Shown here: positions 61,876 to 64,000 of the stretch, piece after piece
Numbering within the stretch: the stretch's first letter is position 1
Layout of the letters: the number at the start of each line of letters is the position of its first letter
NCBI RefSeq assembly: GCF_021530565.1
Contig: NZ_JAKGBI010000016.1
Span: 86,935 to 150,934, forward strand
Length of the DNA: 64,000 nucleotides
From: Pseudoalteromonas sp. SMS1
Lineage (GTDB): Bacteria > Pseudomonadota > Gammaproteobacteria > Enterobacterales > Alteromonadaceae
Reading direction: 5' to 3'
The notes under the pieces: model-generated
What the model saw: the letters and a program-made list of their open reading frames with translations, nothing else
The model's database searches: none
What the model was told of the DNA's origin: nothing
Program-made: the position numbers and the translations under genes

Positions 61876-62997
61876 ATGGATGTTTTAGATACCGTCATTT
61901 ACTCCAGTATGTGGGGGGTGATATTACTGGCACTCGTACAGGCTGTAAATAAGCCCAAGCAGCCACAAACGACATACCTCATCACATTGTTGGTTTTGTT
62001 ACTAATACACGTGAGTGGGGAGTTAGTGATTTACACTGGCGCATATCAATATTTCCCAGCATTGGTAGGTATGCAGATGCCAATTCGTATCTTACTTGGT
62101 CCAGCATTATTTTTTTATGCATGTGCTACCATGTCTCCAACATTATCTATTTCCAAGAAAAGTTATGCTTACGCGCTGATAGGGCCTGCGATTGCAGTCC
62201 TGGTTATGTTGCCTTTTGTCGTGGGGTTTACATCTGCTGAAAAGCTCGCCCTTGCGGATCCCGCCACGCGCAACCCTGAGCATTTTAAAGTTGCCTTATA
62301 TACCTGCATTGCAAATATGGTGGTATTTATGGTGTTCAATGCTTTTTATTTCATTAAAGCACTTCAAGTGCACACCAGACACCGCCAACAATTGATGGAG
62401 CGTTTTGCGGAAATACAATCAAGATCATTAGATTGGTTTAGGATAATGCTGCTGATGTGGGGCATTGTATGGCTGTGTTATTCGTTATCTTACATTCCGA
62501 CGTTAACTGGCTGGCGATTACCTTGGCTGGACCTACTGCCATTTTTTGAAGCAACCGTCTTACTTGCATTTGCACAGTTAGCACTGAATCAACCTATTTT
62601 ATCCAAAGAAGATAAAGGGCTTCCCGTATCTGCGCAGCTGAGAAGTGCAACATTAAGCCAAGAAAAAATGGACGTAATATCAGGGGCATTAAAAAATATT
62701 ATGAAAGAAAAACAGTTGTTTATGGATTATGAGTTGTCTCTAAACAAACTTTCAAAAGCCATTGGGGTAAGTGAAAATCATATTTCAGAGACTTTGTCCC
62801 AAAGCTTAGAGACAAACTTCTTTCAATTCGTAAATGGCTATCGGATTTCGGAAGCTAAAAAGCGCTTGGTGGAAACGGATAAACGTGTTTCTACCATTCA
62901 ATATGAGGTTGGTTTTAATTCAAAGTCGACCTTTAATACTGCCTTTAAAAAATCAACCGGTTTGACCCCTTCTCTGTATAGGAAACAAGCTACTTGA
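61876..62997 (+). CDS. Membrane-anchored AraC-family regulator
   Basis: 373 residues. The first 235 residues contain about six to seven hydrophobic segments, e.g. VIYSSMWGVILLALVQAV, YLITLLVLLLIHVSGELVIY, IRILLGPALFFYACA, LIGPAIAVLVMLPFVVGF, MVVFMVFNAFYFIKAL, MLLMWGIVWLCYSLSY and FFEATVLLAFAQLAL. The C-terminal part (about 275-373) is an AraC HTH pair: SLNKLSKAIGVSENHISETLSQSLETNFFQFVNGYR and VSTIQYEVGFNSKSTFNTAFKKSTGLTPSLYRKQ. It would sense a membrane or external signal and act at DNA near the membrane. The DUF4386 gene downstream on the same strand (161 bases) is a candidate target. Confidence 0.85.
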   Translation: MDVLDTVIYSSMWGVILLALVQAVNKPKQPQTTYLITLLVLLLIHVSGELVIYTGAYQYFPALVGMQMPIRILLGPALFFYACATMSPTLSISKKSYAYALIGPAIAVLVMLPFVVGFTSAEKLALADPATRNPEHFKVALYTCIANMVVFMVFNAFYFIKALQVHTRHRQQLMERFAEIQSRSLDWFRIMLLMWGIVWLCYSLSYIPTLTGWRLPWLDLLPFFEATVLLAFAQLALNQPILSKEDKGLPVSAQLRSATLSQEKMDVISGALKNIMKEKQLFMDYELSLNKLSKAIGVSENHISETLSQSLETNFFQFVNGYRISEAKKRLVETDKRVSTIQYEVGFNSKSTFNTAFKKSTGLTPSLYRKQAT

Positions 62998-63158
62998 GTA
63001 ACATATTAAAAAATATACGAATAAAAAGTCCGAACGGGCCCATTGAGACGATCTAATGGTGCTAACCGATCAAATATAGAGCCATCTTATGAACGCTTAG
63101 CCGGTGAAACAAATACGCAAACATACCGGTGAGCAAAAAATTTAAAGGGTTCTATATA

Positions 63159-63839
63159 ATGTCAAATTTACTTGCGGCACGTTTTGCCGGCTTACTTATT
63201 CTTATTTCAACCAGCTCATTTATGTATGCTGATTCCATCATCTACGAACTGCTGACGAAACCTGACTTTTTAGAGCAAGCTGCACTCAATAAATCCTCAT
63301 TGGCATTTGCGGCACTATTAGAGTTTGTAAATTGTGCCGCAGTCGTGGCCATGTCAATCCTTGTTTACCCAATTATTAAGCAGTATAGCGAGCGTGTCGC
63401 CATAGGCTATGTGAGCGGTCGATTGATTGAAGCAGCAACACTCATTACCGGTGCAGTAACGCTTATGACTCTGATGGCAATGGGTAAGCAAGTGCTGGAG
63501 AATCCAAACGTCTCTAGTGAATACCTCTATATGATGGGGAGCGCCTTAAAATCTGAGCGTTGGTTCGGTTTTTTGATGGGCATGTTCTCTTTGGGGTTAT
63601 GCGGGTTTTTATTGAACATTACCTTATATCAATATCGATTAATCCCAAGAGCAATATCAGCACTTGGCTTAATCGGCTACGCAGTTTTATTACTAAAAGT
63701 GGCATTTGATTACTTTGATGTGAGCTTTTCAGGTTCATGGATGTATATCCCTGGTGGCTTGTACGAATTAATTTTTCCTCTTTGGTTAATAGTTAAAGGG
63801 TTTGATTTAAGTAATAAGCCAAAAATCCAACCTGAATGA
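63159..63839 (+). CDS. DUF4386 family membrane protein
   Basis: 226 residues from the ATG at 63159 (AAAGGG at 9-bp spacing; a GTG at 63129 is also in frame). There are about six membrane segments. The order AARFAGLLILISTSSFMYADSI, AALLEFVNCAAVVAMSILVYPIIKQYSERVAIGYVSGRLIEAATL, LGLCGFLLNITLYQYRLIPRAISALGLIGYAVLL and MYIPGGLYELIFPLWLIVKGF matches the DUF4386 family closely, including the E..N..A and IPR..s.LG...Y motifs. Function is unknown; members often sit beside regulators as here. Confidence 0.85.
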   Translation: MSNLLAARFAGLLILISTSSFMYADSIIYELLTKPDFLEQAALNKSSLAFAALLEFVNCAAVVAMSILVYPIIKQYSERVAIGYVSGRLIEAATLITGAVTLMTLMAMGKQVLENPNVSSEYLYMMGSALKSERWFGFLMGMFSLGLCGFLLNITLYQYRLIPRAISALGLIGYAVLLLKVAFDYFDVSFSGSWMYIPGGLYELIFPLWLIVKGFDLSNKPKIQPE

Positions 63840-63852
63840 TCACATCGTACCC

Positions 63853-63876
63853 AAGGAAGCGAAATGAGGCTTCCTT
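63853..63876 (+). terminator. Hairpin after the DUF4386 gene
   Basis: AAGGAAGC (63853-63860) and GCTTCCTT (63869-63876) form a perfect 8-bp stem with an 8-base loop, 14 bases past the stop, followed by AAGTTTCG. The T run is weak but position and stem are right for a terminator. Confidence 0.6.
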
Positions 63877-63893
63877 AAGTTTCGTCATTATTT

Positions 63894-63946
63894 ATATTTA
63901 CCGCTATCATTTTTTGCTAAAACAAAGTCATGATAGCGGTAAATAT
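63894..63946. repeat. Perfect 17-bp inverted repeat
   Basis: ATATTTACCGCTATCAT (63894-63910) and ATGATAGCGGTAAATAT (63930-63946) are exact inverted copies with a 19-base spacer that begins with a T run. It could be a bidirectional terminator, a large operator, or an artefact of the contig end. Confidence 0.75.
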
Positions 63947-63983
63947 GTCAGTTATTGGTGCGTTTTCCTTTACACCCCTCATT

Positions 63984-64000
63984 CTGTCTCTTATACACAT
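63984..64000 (+). other. Tn5/Nextera mosaic-end adapter sequence
   Basis: The last 17 bases, CTGTCTCTTATACACAT, are identical to the first 17 of the 19-bp Tn5 mosaic end used in tagmentation libraries. There is no Tn5 transposon gene nearby. This is almost certainly untrimmed adapter at a contig edge, not organismal DNA. Confidence 0.9.

Noticed and set aside
1..64000. tRNA, rRNA, CRISPR or prophage genes
   Set aside because: None could be recognised on either strand by eye. A covariance-model scan would be needed to exclude small RNAs.

Overview
The window looks like chromosome of a marine gammaproteobacterium of the order Alteromonadales, most likely Pseudoalteromonas. This is inferred from the gene style: moderate-to-low GC, a TonB-dependent siderophore receptor, many secreted repeat proteins and lipoproteins, many LysR regulators, and a cassette-array remnant like those of Vibrio and Pseudoalteromonas relatives. 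No rRNA, tRNA, CRISPR array, transposase or phage gene was recognised.

Layout. (1) 1-5044: a run of small, unrelated, co-oriented genes separated by attC-like imperfect inverted repeats ending in GTTRRRY-type cores. It reads as part of a chromosomal integron cassette array without its integrase. It holds two secreted NTR/TIMP-like proteins, a zinc-ribbon protein, a lipoprotein, a membrane protein, decayed cassettes, and an RseP-like site-2-protease homologue that has lost its catalytic residues. (2) 5049-9427: a secreted HEAT-repeat protein, an AraC regulator, and a SnoaL-alpha/beta hydrolase fusion. (3) 9472-10956: a three-gene envelope operon including a glycine-zipper lipoprotein. (4) 11155-16275: an HGSNAT-type acyltransferase, a siderophore receptor, a non-canonical SDR, and a LysR gene broken by a stop at codon 14. 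(5) 16719-21685: secreted proteins, comprising an unknown protein, a HEAT-containing partner, and a PAN-RCC1 fusion. (6) 21746-30377: a winged-helix/membrane-protein operon with palindromic operators, an esterase, a divergent LysR with a DJ-1/MDR/GST operon, an ankyrin protein, and an FSP1-like flavoprotein with divergent LysR. (7) 30474-39459: an esterase-TPR protein, a TonB-domain lipoprotein, a flavoprotein translationally coupled to a variant FeoB, a kelch protein, and a LysR/quinone oxidoreductase pair. (8) 39574-43694: an overlapping hybrid kinase-Hpt-response regulator operon. (9) 43899-53374: a TolB-like lipoprotein, a membrane protein, a LysR/flavin monooxygenase pair, an arsenic operon (fused ArsC-ArsR, Acr3, dual-specificity phosphatase), and two uncharacterised proteins. 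(10) 54008-61072: a 2354-residue surface lipoprotein. (11) 61876-63839: a membrane-anchored AraC regulator and a DUF4386 protein. The last 17 bases match the Tn5/Nextera mosaic end, so the right edge is probably contaminated by adapter.

Two themes recur. Four LysR regulators are divergently paired with NAD(P)H or flavin oxidoreductases, and a fifth, broken one lies in tandem with an SDR; this suggests a set of redox/electrophile-response modules. Secreted or lipidated proteins built from repeats (HEAT, ankyrin, PAN, RCC1, kelch, PD40, PKD, LRR) are also abundant. The strongest candidates for something under-described are the flavoprotein/variant-FeoB pair with its palindromic operator, the inactive M50-like cassette protein, and the secreted pair at 16719-19299.
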